Assembly: GCF_900105055.1 (NCBI RefSeq)
Contig: NZ_FNTA01000004.1
Location: forward strand, 4,867,501-4,931,500
Reading direction: 5' to 3'
Origin: Amycolatopsis lurida
Lineage (GTDB): Bacteria; Actinomycetota; Actinomycetes; Mycobacteriales; Pseudonocardiaceae
DNA length: 64,000 bases
In this document: positions 16,619-26,183 of the stretch, one piece after another
How positions within the stretch are numbered: position 1 is the first letter of the stretch
Layout: every line of letters begins with the position of its first letter
Translations under genes and position numbers: made by a program
Notes under the pieces: generated by a model
Told to the model about the DNA's origin: nothing
The model's database searches: none
What the model saw: only the letters and a program-made list of their open reading frames with translations

Positions 16619-17377
16619 ATGAACGGTGACGAACTCGTCATCGGCGAGCACAAGCTCTCGTCGCGGTTGATCATCGGCACCGGCGGCGCGGGCAACCTCG
16701 CCGTGCTGGAACGCGCGCTGGTCGCGTCCGGGACGGAACTGACCACCGTCGCGATGCGCAAGGCCGACGCCGAAGGCGGCTCCGGCGTCCTCGAACTGCT
16801 CCGCCGCCTCGGTATCCGCCTGCTGCCCAACACCGCCGGTTGCCGGACGGCCGCCGAAGCGGTCCTCACCGCGCGGCTCGCCCGCGAAGCGCTCGAGACC
16901 GACCTCGTCAAACTGGAGGTCCACGCCGACGACCGCACCCTGCTGCCGGACCCGTTCGAGACCCTCGAAGCGGCCGAACAGCTCGCCGCGGACGGCTTCA
17001 CCGTGCTCGTGTACACCAACGACGACCCGGTGCTGGCGCTGCGGCTGGAGGAGGCGGGCTGCGCGGCGGTGATGCCGCTCGGCGCGCCCATCGGCACCGG
17101 TCTCGGCATCCGGAACCCGCACAACATCGAGCTGATCGTGTCCCGCGCGGGGGTGCCGGTGATCCTCGACGCCGGGATCGGCACGGCTTCCGACGCGGCA
17201 CTGGCGATGGAGCTCGGCTGCGACGCGGTCCTGCTTTCCACCGCCGTGACCAGGGCCGCGGACCCGGAACGGATGGCGTCGGCGATGCGGGCCGCCGTCA
17301 CCGCCGGGCGGCTGGCGGCCGGTGCGGGGCGGATCCCGCAGCGGTTCTGGGCGCACGCGTCGAGCCCGCCCCGGTAA
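16619..17377 (+). CDS. thiG: thiazole synthase ThiG
   Basis: This is a 252-residue TIM-barrel enzyme that makes the thiazole phosphate from deoxyxylulose phosphate, dehydroglycine and ThiS thiocarboxylate. Motifs seen are LIIGTGGAGNL (about 16), the Schiff-base lysine region ETDLVKLEVHADD (about 95-107), MPLGAPIGTGLGI (about 152-164) and DAGIGTASDAALAMELG (about 182-198). AAGGAGG precedes the ATG by five bases. It is the last gene of the operon. The MarR gene follows after 110 bp. Confidence 0.96.
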   Translation: MNGDELVIGEHKLSSRLIIGTGGAGNLAVLERALVASGTELTTVAMRKADAEGGSGVLELLRRLGIRLLPNTAGCRTAAEAVLTARLAREALETDLVKLEVHADDRTLLPDPFETLEAAEQLAADGFTVLVYTNDDPVLALRLEEAGCAAVMPLGAPIGTGLGIRNPHNIELIVSRAGVPVILDAGIGTASDAALAMELGCDAVLLSTAVTRAADPERMASAMRAAVTAGRLAAGAGRIPQRFWAHASSPPR

Positions 17378-17487
17378 CCCTTTTGTACGGTTCACGGCCT
17401 TGACGGCGAGTTCGCACCGGGAGCCCGTATGGTTGACGGCACCTTTCCGGAGGCGCACCCGCCGCCGTGTACCCAGAGGAGCCAGTG

Positions 17488-17922
17488 GTGACCACGTCAG
17501 CGGTCCAGGACGTTTCGGGCAGGTTGTTCCTGGCGGTGGGCAGGCTGTCCCGGTCACTGCGCCAGGCAGGCGTACCCGGGCCCGGCCACGGCGCGATCTC
17601 GGCGCTCGCCACGCTCGTGCACTACGGCCAGCTCCGCCTGGGTGATCTCGCGGCCAAGGAAGGCGTCGCCGCGGCCACCATGTCGCGGATCGTCGCTTCG
17701 CTGGTCGAGGCGGGCTACGTCAGCCGTGAATCGGACCCGATCGACAGGCGTGCCTGGCTCGCGGAGGCCACCGAAGAAGGCGCGAGGCTGGTTTCCGGTG
17801 TCCGGTCGACGCGGGTGAATGAGCTGGGCAAACGCCTCGAACGGCTGAGCCCGGAGCACCAAGCGGCCCTGGCGGCGGCCCTCCCGGCGCTTGAAGCGCT
17901 TATTGCCGACGAAGAGCGCTGA
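17488..17922 (+). CDS. MarR-family transcriptional regulator
   Basis: This is a 144-residue winged-helix regulator. The recognition helix region is AAKEGVAAATMSRIVASLVE and the wing is VSRESDPIDRRAWLAE, with the D-x-R motif of the family. The GTG at 17488 is chosen because GAGGAG lies eight bases upstream; GTGs at 17467 and 17485 are also in frame. It follows thiG but codes for an unrelated type of protein. Its last 23 bases overlap the 3' end of the convergent ion-channel gene, so each gene lies antisense to the tail of the other. Ligand and targets are unknown. Confidence 0.88.
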   Translation: MTTSAVQDVSGRLFLAVGRLSRSLRQAGVPGPGHGAISALATLVHYGQLRLGDLAAKEGVAAATMSRIVASLVEAGYVSRESDPIDRRAWLAEATEEGARLVSGVRSTRVNELGKRLERLSPEHQAALAAALPALEALIADEER

Positions 17923-18697
17923 CTTCGGCGCGAAGGGCGCGAAGCTCGTCGAGAATCTCCTTGTTCGCCACGGCCTGGGTTTCGGCCTGCTTGGCTTCTT
18001 CCTCGCGGATGTCCTGGCGAAGCTCGTCCTCCATCCCGCTGACCACCACGGCGATGAAGAGGTTCAGCACCGCGAAGCTGGACACGAGGATGTAGACCAC
18101 GAAGAACACCCAGGCCATGGGCGCTTCCTTCATGACCTCCTTGGCGATGTCCGGCCAAGCCTCGCCGGTCATCACCTGGAACAGCGTGAACAGCGAAGTG
18201 CCCAGGTCGCCGAAGTTCTCCGGCGAGATCGCGCCGAACAGTTTCGTCGCCATCACGCCCGCGACGAAGATGATCAGCGCGAGGAGCGCGGCGATCGACG
18301 CCATGCCGGGGATCGCCGCGAGCAGGCCGGTGACGACCTTCCGCATCGACGGCACGACCGAGATCAGCCGCAGCACCCGCAGGACCCGCAACGCCCGCAG
18401 CACCGCGAACGGGCCGGTCGTCGGGACCACCGCGATCCCGACGACGATCAGGTCGAAGATGTTCCACGGGTCTCGGAAGAACCTTCCGCGATAGGCGTAG
18501 AGCTTCGCGCCGAGTTCGAGGACGAAGATCCCGAGCGCGATGTAGTCGACCGTGTGCAGCAGCGTCCCGTGTTCCGCGACCATCCTGGTCGAGGTCTCCA
18601 GGCCGAGCGTGACGGCGTTGAAGACGATCACCGCGATGATGAAGTTCTGGAAGCGGCGGTCTTCGACGACCCTGGCCACCGTCTCGCGTCCCGTCAC
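17900..18697 (-). CDS. voltage-gated ion channel, bacterial NaV-like
   Basis: This is a 265-residue six-helix channel subunit. S1 is at about 17-35 (FIIAVIVFNAVTLGLE). The S4 voltage sensor LRALRVLRVLRLISVVPSMR has Arg every third residue. The pore loop is FQVMTGEAWPDIA. The final helix is followed by a coiled coil rich in Glu, Ala and Gln, as in NaChBac-type tetramers. The filter reads TGEAW rather than the TLESW of NaChBac; the key Glu is kept, but ion selectivity cannot be read. The GTG start at 18697 lies just before the conserved region. It converges on the MarR gene with a 23-bp overlap. Confidence 0.87.
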   Translation of the reverse strand: MTGRETVARVVEDRRFQNFIIAVIVFNAVTLGLETSTRMVAEHGTLLHTVDYIALGIFVLELGAKLYAYRGRFFRDPWNIFDLIVVGIAVVPTTGPFAVLRALRVLRVLRLISVVPSMRKVVTGLLAAIPGMASIAALLALIIFVAGVMATKLFGAISPENFGDLGTSLFTLFQVMTGEAWPDIAKEVMKEAPMAWVFFVVYILVSSFAVLNLFIAVVVSGMEDELRQDIREEEAKQAETQAVANKEILDELRALRAEVSALRRQ

Positions 18698-18723
18698 GGC
18701 GCAGATCGTAACCGGGCGGGTGC

Positions 18724-19554
18724 TCAGTGCTCGGGCGCAAGCCGCCAGAACGCCGAAACCGGACCGACCTTCGCGCCCATCGGGTAGGCGTTTTCGACCG
18801 CGTGTGAAACGAACCACTTGCCGTAGCGGGCGGCCTCCACGACGGACATGCCCTTCGCGAGACCGGCCGTCAGCGCCGACGCCATCGTGTCCCCGGCGCC
18901 GTGCGTGTGCTGCGTGGCGAACCGCTCGCCCGGCAGTTCGACGAACGTGGAGCCGTCGAAGAGCACGTCGACGCATTCCGGGTCGGAGACGAGGTGACCG
19001 CTCTTGACGAGCACGTACTTCGGCCCGAGCCGGTGCAGGACGACGGCCGCCTGATGCATCTGTTCGCGGGTGGTGACGGTCATCCCGGTGAGCAGGCGGA
19101 CCTCGTCGAGGTTCGGCGTGAGGACGGTCGCGCGCGGCAGGAGTTCGTCGCGCAGCGCCACCAGCCCAGCCTCGTCGAACAGCGGATGCCCGTGCATCGA
19201 CGCCGCGACCGGGTCGACCACGAACGGCACCTTGCTGTCGCGGCCGATCTCGGCCTTGTCACACGCGGCGGCGACGGCGTGGATGATCTCGGCCGAAGCG
19301 AGCATGCCGGTCTTCGCCGCGTTGACGCCCATGTCGGCCGCGACGGCCTCGATCTGCCCGGCGACGATGCTCGCCGGGATGTCGGTGCGGTCGTGGACGC
19401 CGAGGGTGTTCTGGACGGTCACGGCGGTGACCGCGACCAGGCCGTGCACGCCACAGGTGAGGAACGTGCGCAGGTCCGCCTGAAGGCCGGCGGCGCCGCC
19501 GGAGTCGGACCCCGCGATGGTCAGCGCCGACGGCGGGCTCGGGTTCTCGCTCAT
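18724..19554 (-). CDS. thiD: hydroxymethylpyrimidine (phospho)kinase-like protein, ThiD copy 1
   Basis: This is a 276-residue ribokinase-fold enzyme. Family motifs are LTIAGSDSGGAAGLQADLRT (about 11), NTLGVHD, AAKTGML, VDPVAASMHGHPL and VLTPNLDEVRLLTG. The anion-hole motif is HTHGAGDTMASAL, where most bacterial ThiD proteins have HGTGC(T/S) with an active-site Cys. The Asp makes it look more like a ribokinase or pyridoxal-kinase active site. ThiD phosphorylates HMP and HMP-P. The ATG at 19554 is preferred to a GTG at 19569. It lies between the channel gene and the oxidoreductase, all on the minus strand. A closely similar copy lies at 22779-23594. Confidence 0.87.
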   Translation of the reverse strand: MSENPSPPSALTIAGSDSGGAAGLQADLRTFLTCGVHGLVAVTAVTVQNTLGVHDRTDIPASIVAGQIEAVAADMGVNAAKTGMLASAEIIHAVAAACDKAEIGRDSKVPFVVDPVAASMHGHPLFDEAGLVALRDELLPRATVLTPNLDEVRLLTGMTVTTREQMHQAAVVLHRLGPKYVLVKSGHLVSDPECVDVLFDGSTFVELPGERFATQHTHGAGDTMASALTAGLAKGMSVVEAARYGKWFVSHAVENAYPMGAKVGPVSAFWRLAPEH

Positions 19555-19577
19555 GGGTTCATTTTCCACGCGCGTTC

Positions 19578-20501
19578 TCAGAGGGTCAGGACGAGCTTCC
19601 CGGTGACCCTGCCGCCTTCGCCGACTTCATGCGCCTTCGCGACGTCTTCAAGGGGAAAGGTCTGGTCGATGTGGACGCGCAGTTCACCCTTCTCGATCAG
19701 GCCGGTCAGCGCCAGGAGACCGATTTCGTCCGGTTCGGCGAGCATCCCCGACGTCCGCACACCGAGCTTCTCGGCCTTCGCGATGACAGCCTCGCTCGCG
19801 CCGCCGGGAACCGCGATCAGCAGGCCGCCCGGTTTCACCGCGTCCAGCCAGCGCAGGTCGCTCTGCTCGCCGACCAGCCCGAACACGACGTCCACCTCGG
19901 ACGCGGTCGCGGTCTCGTCGCGGTAGTCGATCGGCTCGTCGACACCGAGTTCGCGGAGGAATTCGTGCTTCCCGGCGCTCGCCGTGCCCAGGACGTACGC
20001 GCCGCGCGCCTTCGCCACCTGCACGGCGAGGTGTCCGACACCGCCCGCGGCAGCGTCGATCAGCACACGCTGTCCAGGCTGGACGCCGGCGATGTCCACC
20101 AGGCCCTGCCAGGCGGTGAGCCCGGCGAGCGGCAACCCGGCGGCCTGCTCGTGGGTGAGGCTCGCGGGTTTGCGCACGAACTGGCGGGCGGGCGCCGTCA
20201 CGTACTCGCCGTAACCGCCGGCCTGCCGCGGGAACCACGGGAAGCCGAGGACCTCGTCGCCGACGGCGAACCGCGTGGTGCCGACACCGAGCTCCTCCAC
20301 CACCCCGGAGACGTCCCAGCCGAGGACGAACGGCGGCTCGCCCATGAAGACGCCGTAGGCCCGGGTCTTCCAGTCGACCGGGTTGATCCCGGCCGCGCGC
20401 ACGCGCACGAGCACCTCCGTCGGGGCGGGGGACGGCCGATCGGTTTCGGTCACCTCCAGCACTTCCGGGCTACCAAGCCGCTGCTGGGTCACGACGCGCA
20501 T
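19578..20501 (-). CDS. NADPH:quinone-oxidoreductase-like medium-chain dehydrogenase/reductase
   Basis: This is a 307-residue zinc-free MDR protein. It has the GroES-like amino-terminal half (GINPVDWKTRAYG, GWDVSGVVEELG) and the Rossmann motif AAAGGVGHLAVQVAKARGAYV at about 150. The C-terminus (EVGEGGRVTGKLVLTL) is typical of quinone reductases. The ATG at 20501 is preceded by GAAGGAGC. It is transcribed away from the HxlR gene, and regulators of that family often control such a neighbour. The likely role is NADPH-dependent reduction of quinones or reactive aldehydes. Confidence 0.88.
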   Translation of the reverse strand: MRVVTQQRLGSPEVLEVTETDRPSPAPTEVLVRVRAAGINPVDWKTRAYGVFMGEPPFVLGWDVSGVVEELGVGTTRFAVGDEVLGFPWFPRQAGGYGEYVTAPARQFVRKPASLTHEQAAGLPLAGLTAWQGLVDIAGVQPGQRVLIDAAAGGVGHLAVQVAKARGAYVLGTASAGKHEFLRELGVDEPIDYRDETATASEVDVVFGLVGEQSDLRWLDAVKPGGLLIAVPGGASEAVIAKAEKLGVRTSGMLAEPDEIGLLALTGLIEKGELRVHIDQTFPLEDVAKAHEVGEGGRVTGKLVLTL

Positions 20502-20551
20502 CGAAAGCTCCTTCGTTGTTGGTGCTTTCCATGCTCGGACGCTTGGTCTCT

Positions 20552-20589
20552 TTTCGCTAGAAGGCACTTAAAGGTAAACTAGGTACCTG
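20552..20589 (+). promoter_or_regulatory. candidate promoter/operator of the HxlR gene
   Basis: No ribosome-binding site precedes the ATG at 20590. TAAACT (20575-20580) stands nine bases upstream and could be the -10 of a leaderless transcript. AGGTA occurs twice with a 9-bp period (20572, 20581), and AGGTACCT (20581-20588) is a perfect palindrome touching the start codon. This suggests autoregulation by the HxlR protein. It is a reading by eye. Confidence 0.4.
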
Positions 20590-20988
20590 ATGGAAACCAC
20601 CTGTGAAGTGCCGGAATCCCCGTGGGACATCTACCTGCGGAACTGCCCGTGCCGAGACGTCCTCGATCTGCTCGCCAACAAGTGGACCGCGCTCGTGCTC
20701 GGCGCGCTGTCGCGGCGGCCGCACCGGTTCGGTGAGCTGCGCCGCGCCGTCGGCGGGATCAGCCAGAAGATGCTGACGCAGAATCTGCGCGCCTTCGAAC
20801 GCGACGGCCTGGTCACGCGCACGGTCTTCCCGACCACGCCGCCGACCGTCGAGTACGCGCTGACCGAACGCGGCGCCGGCGCGGGCGCGCTGCTCATGGC
20901 GGTCAGTGAATGGTCGGTCGCGAACTTCGACGGGATCCTGGAGTCGCGGAAGGAGTACGACTCGCGGGTGATGGAGCCCGTCGGCTGA
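20590..20988 (+). CDS. HxlR-family transcriptional regulator
   Basis: This is a 132-residue winged-helix protein. Typical HxlR features are NCPCRDVLDLLANKWTALVL (about 18-37), FGELRRAVGGISQKMLTQNL and the wing RTVFPTTPPTVEYALTERG. The Cys residues at 5, 19 and 21 may sense oxidants or electrophiles, as known in several HxlR regulators. It is divergent from the quinone reductase gene across 88 bp and is likely to control it. Confidence 0.9.
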   Translation: METTCEVPESPWDIYLRNCPCRDVLDLLANKWTALVLGALSRRPHRFGELRRAVGGISQKMLTQNLRAFERDGLVTRTVFPTTPPTVEYALTERGAGAGALLMAVSEWSVANFDGILESRKEYDSRVMEPVG

Positions 20989-21083
20989 AGTCCTCCGCGG
21001 CGGCACGCGGACTTCATCGGGAAGACAGTTCGGCGCACTAACTTGACGAACAATTGGTTCGAACAAGTTACCTGGAGGCTTTC

Positions 21084-22601
21084 GTGCGCAGAACGCTTTC
21101 CCTCCTGTCGGTCTTGGTGGCCGTCGCCGGGCTGACGTCCGGTGTCGCCGTCGCCGCGGCCAAGACGCCGAAGGTGCTGGTCATCGGCCTGGACGGCGCC
21201 CGGTTCGACAAGCTGATGGCCGCCGACACCCCGAACGTCCACGCGCTCGTGGAGCGTGGGTACGCCTCGCGCAGTTCGCTGTACGGCAGCGGGATGGCGC
21301 CGACGGTGAGCGGTCCCGGCTGGTCCACCATCCTCACCGGTGTCTGGCCGGACAAGCACAAGGTGAAGGACAACTCTTTCTCGGGCAACGATCTCGCCTC
21401 GCATCCGAGCTGGCTCGCCCGCGCCGAAACCGCGAACCCGGCGCTCGACACATACGCGGCCGTCGACTGGACGCCGATCGGCGACCGGATCCTGCGCACC
21501 GGCCAGGACCGCAAGTTCGTCCTGAACGGCGACAGCGCCGGCTACGAGAAGACCGACGAGCAGGTCGCCGTCGACGCGGAGAAACACCTCAAGCAGGACA
21601 AGGCCGACGCCTCGTTCGTCTACTTCGGACAGACGGACATCGCCGGCCACGACCATGGCGCGGATTCCCCGCAGTACGAAGCCAGCTTGCGCACCGACGA
21701 CGCGCTGATCGGCCGCCTGCTCGCCGCCGTCGACGCCCGCGCGGACCGCGCGAACGAAGACTGGCTGATCATGATCTCGTCGGACCACGGCCACACGCCG
21801 TCGGGCGGCCACGGTGGTGACACGCCTGAGGAGCGGATGACGTTCGTGATCGCCGCCGGTGGCGCGGTCCCGGCCGGAACCCCCGCCGTGGCACCGAAGA
21901 TCGTCGACATCGCGCCGACGGTGTTGCGGCACCTCGGCATCGCGGCTCCGGCGGTCTACGACGGCTACGCGCTCGGCGCCGCGCCCTCGGATGTCTTCGA
22001 CACGGCCGTTCTGAAGGCACGGCAGGATGAAACCGGTGTCCCGGCGGGAGTCCTCGGCTGGACGCACGACGCGCCCGGCGGCTGGAGCGTGCGGAACGCG
22101 TCCGGCATGCCCGCCGGGGTGACGGAGTGGCAGGGCTGGTCCTTCACCACCGACGACTTCTGGACGCGCACCGCCCCTGGCCAGCAGCGCGAGGCGAACG
22201 CCCGCGCGCGTGGCGTCTTCGCGGTCGCGGATCCGGACGAGTGGGACGACAAGGGCTCGCCCTCTTCGCGCGGCACCTTCGACTCCTCTCTGGTGTCGCC
22301 TTCGCTCGACGTTTCCGGGAAGTCCACTGTGGATGTCTCGTTCGTTTCGCACTACCGGCAGGACGGGACGCAGCGCGGTGCGCTGACGGCGTCGTTCGAC
22401 GGTGGTCCCGAGCAGAACGTGCTGGCCTACGGGCCGGAATCCGGTACGGCGAACAAGGGTGGCGACGTGCTTTCGGTGCCGACGTCGGCTTCGGTCAAGG
22501 TGCCCGACGGGGCTCGGTCGGTGAAGCTGACCTGGCGGCTCTACGCGGCGGGGAACAACTGGTACTGGGCGGTGGACGCTCCTCGCCTCAGCGCCCGGTA
22601 A
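21084..22601 (+). CDS. secreted alkaline-phosphatase-superfamily phosphodiesterase
   Basis: This is a 505-residue exported protein with a signal peptide (about 1-26, ending AVAAA). The catalytic domain begins VLVIGLDGARFDKL and carries the metal/nucleophile region APTVSGPGWSTILTGVWPDKH, with the nucleophile Thr or Ser near TVSGPGWS. The metal ligands GQTDIAGHDHG and SSDHGHTPSGGHGG are also present. This pattern is that of type I nucleotide pyrophosphatase/phosphodiesterases. The last 160 residues form a beta-rich accessory domain. The GTG at 21084 has TGGAGG eight bases upstream. It converges on thiD copy 2 over a family B palindrome. Confidence 0.88.
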   Translation: MRRTLSLLSVLVAVAGLTSGVAVAAAKTPKVLVIGLDGARFDKLMAADTPNVHALVERGYASRSSLYGSGMAPTVSGPGWSTILTGVWPDKHKVKDNSFSGNDLASHPSWLARAETANPALDTYAAVDWTPIGDRILRTGQDRKFVLNGDSAGYEKTDEQVAVDAEKHLKQDKADASFVYFGQTDIAGHDHGADSPQYEASLRTDDALIGRLLAAVDARADRANEDWLIMISSDHGHTPSGGHGGDTPEERMTFVIAAGGAVPAGTPAVAPKIVDIAPTVLRHLGIAAPAVYDGYALGAAPSDVFDTAVLKARQDETGVPAGVLGWTHDAPGGWSVRNASGMPAGVTEWQGWSFTTDDFWTRTAPGQQREANARARGVFAVADPDEWDDKGSPSSRGTFDSSLVSPSLDVSGKSTVDVSFVSHYRQDGTQRGALTASFDGGPEQNVLAYGPESGTANKGGDVLSVPTSASVKVPDGARSVKLTWRLYAAGNNWYWAVDAPRLSAR

Positions 22602-22675
22602 AGCCTCGTGAGGGTAAGTCAAAGGTGCCGCGTCGGAGGAATGGGCTCGTCGTAGAGATCGGCGCGGCGGGCGGG

Positions 22676-22721
22676 GTCGTGAGTGGTAAGTGTCGTTCTA
22701 ACGCTCCTTATCACTCACGAC
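22676..22721. repeat. family B inverted repeat, diverged copy
   Basis: The 22-bp arms pair with three mismatches around a 2-nt loop. The outer parts (GTCGTGAGTGGTAAG and its partner) match the perfect copies at 28362 and 54689. It lies between convergent genes (phosphodiesterase and thiD copy 2). Confidence 0.8.
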
Positions 22722-22778
22722 CCTCCGCGCGGACCTGGCCAAATGAGCATACGGACTACGCGAGGTGGAGTCCGGCGC

Positions 22779-23594
22779 CTACCGCAGCGTCCAAAACGGC
22801 GAAACGGGGCCGACCCCGGCCCCCAGCGGATACGACTCCGCCACACACCGCTCGATGAACCGCTTCCCCTCGGCGACGGCCGTCGGCACGTTCGCCCCCT
22901 TCGCCAGCGAAGACGTGATCGCCGAAGCCATCGTGTCCCCGCCGCCGTGGGTGTTCCGGGTGTCGAAGCGCGGGCCGCGCAGCTCAACCCAGGATTCGCC
23001 GTCGGACAAGAGATCCACGCAGTCCTGGGCCGCGTCGAGGTGCCCGCCCTTCACCAGCACCCACTCCGAACCGAACTCCAGCAACGCCTCCGCCGCCTCG
23101 CGCTGGGTCGACGGCCCGGTCACGTCTACGCCGGTCAGCAGCCGCACCTCGTCGAGGTTCGGCGTGATCAGCGTGGCGCGTGGGAAGAGCTCGGTGCGGA
23201 TCGCCTCAAGCGCCTCCTCACGCAGCAACGCGTGCCCGGTCATCGAAGCGGCGACGGGGTCCACGACGAACGGCGTGTCCGACGAGCGTCCGATATGGAC
23301 TTCGTCGAGCGTCTTCGCGACGGCGTTGATGATCTCGGCCGTCGCGAGCATGCCGGTCTTCGCCGCGTCGACGCCCATGTCCGTGGCGACGGCCTTGATC
23401 TGCCCGGTGACGACGTCGACCGGGATCTCGCTGAAACCCTGCACGCCCAGCGAGTTCTGCACGGTGACCGCGGTGAGCGCGACCATCCCGTGCACCCCGT
23501 TGGCGAAGAAGGTGCGCAGGTCGGCCTGGATGCCCGCACCACCACCGGAATCCGATCCGGCGATGGTGAGGGCGGTCCTGGGCGCTGTGTTCAC
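22779..23594 (-). CDS. thiD: hydroxymethylpyrimidine (phospho)kinase-like protein, ThiD copy 2
   Basis: This is a 271-residue ribokinase-fold protein closely similar to the 18724-19554 product. Shared motifs are LTIAGSDSGGGAGIQADLRT, AAKTGMLATAEII, FVVDPVAASMTGHALL and TLITPNLDEVRLLTG. The phosphate-binding loop reads NTHGGGDTMASAI, again with Asp instead of the Cys usual in ThiD. The GTG start has GGAGG before it. It begins 34 bases after thiC ends, so it is co-transcribed with thiC under the TPP riboswitch. That placement makes it the better candidate for the HMP-P kinase of thiamine synthesis. Confidence 0.9.
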   Translation of the reverse strand: MNTAPRTALTIAGSDSGGGAGIQADLRTFFANGVHGMVALTAVTVQNSLGVQGFSEIPVDVVTGQIKAVATDMGVDAAKTGMLATAEIINAVAKTLDEVHIGRSSDTPFVVDPVAASMTGHALLREEALEAIRTELFPRATLITPNLDEVRLLTGVDVTGPSTQREAAEALLEFGSEWVLVKGGHLDAAQDCVDLLSDGESWVELRGPRFDTRNTHGGGDTMASAITSSLAKGANVPTAVAEGKRFIERCVAESYPLGAGVGPVSPFWTLR

Positions 23595-23628
23595 GGCGCC
23601 TCCGCGGGAGGGAGTACGTCGGCGCGTG

Positions 23629-25272
<1,644 letters not shown>

Positions 25273-25280
25273 CGACGTTC

Positions 25281-25387
25281 ACTCCCTACGCCGGCATTAC
25301 CCGGTCAGGTTCATGCGGTCGGCGGCGCCGGGTCCCCTAGAAAGACTCCAGCCGCCCTCTCAGCCCGCCATGGCGCGAGCTCCCGCG
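25281..25387 (-). ncRNA. TPP riboswitch upstream of thiC
   Basis: Read on the minus strand it contains GGGCTGAGAGGGCG, a long variable P3 arm, and then GAACCTGACCGGGTAATGCC and GGCGTAGGGAG at the 3' end. The AGGGAG is the probable ribosome-binding site of thiC. Control of translation by thiamine diphosphate is expected. Confidence 0.95.
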
Positions 25388-25432
25388 GTTGTTTGGTTGT
25401 GCCCCGACCATGCCACGCCGGGGCGCGGACAA

Positions 25433-26026
25433 TCAACCCTCCAAGGCGACGGTCACTCCGAAGCCGACCAGAACGCCGCCGGACGTGCTCTCCAGCCACA
25501 GCTTGACGCGATCGCGGCGCAGCCACTCACCCAGGCGTGTGACCAGCAAGGCGAGCGACGAGTACCAGACGATGTCGACGGCGATCCACACCGCGACGCA
25601 CAGCAGCAGCGACCACGGCCCGTCGTCGGCGGGCACGAACTGGGGGAGGAACGAGATGGCGAACACGCCCGCCTTGGGGTTGCTCACGTTGATCAGGAAG
25701 CCGGAGCGGAAGCCGCGCCCGGCGGGCTCGGCGACCTCGTCGGCGCCCTTGCGGAAGAAGAGCGCTTTGACGCCGAGGTAGATCAGGAAGACCGCGCCCG
25801 CGATCCGCAAGACGTCGTAGGCGACCTGGGAGGCGATGAGGAGCGCGGTGAGGCCGAACACCGCCGCGAGTCCCCAGAACGCGACGCCCGCCTCGATCCC
25901 CGCGACGGTGGCGAACGCGTTGCGGCGCGACCCCTTCGCCGACTGCTTGATCAGCATCACCGTCGCGGGGCCGGGGACCATCGCCATGAGGAACGCGGCG
26001 GGGATGAACGCCGGCAGGTTCGGCAT
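25433..26026 (-). CDS. LysE/RhtB-family amino-acid exporter
   Basis: This is a 197-residue protein with six hydrophobic segments. The family motif near the start is FIPAAFLMAMVPGPATVMLI, with PGP in the first helix. It is followed by GSRRNAFATVAGIEAG and FLINVSNPKAGVFAISFLPQF, both typical of LysE/RhtB exporters. These proteins export basic amino acids, homoserine lactone or related metabolites; the substrate is unknown. The ATG at 26026 fits the family, although its ribosome-binding site is poor. A TTG at 26062 is also in frame. It lies upstream of the thiC riboswitch on the same strand but is not part of that operon. Confidence 0.88.
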   Translation of the reverse strand: MPNLPAFIPAAFLMAMVPGPATVMLIKQSAKGSRRNAFATVAGIEAGVAFWGLAAVFGLTALLIASQVAYDVLRIAGAVFLIYLGVKALFFRKGADEVAEPAGRGFRSGFLINVSNPKAGVFAISFLPQFVPADDGPWSLLLCVAVWIAVDIVWYSSLALLVTRLGEWLRRDRVKLWLESTSGGVLVGFGVTVALEG

Positions 26027-26183
26027 TCCCCGATCGTCGGGGACGAGGGCCGCCACGAGCAACGCGATTTCCGGGCCGACATGTCGACAGCGTTAGCGGT
26101 TCACCGGTTTGGAGCATGTGCGCGCCGGTGATTCACGACAGAATCCCGGGGGTTCTGCACCGTTACAGAAGTCTGGGGTGGAT

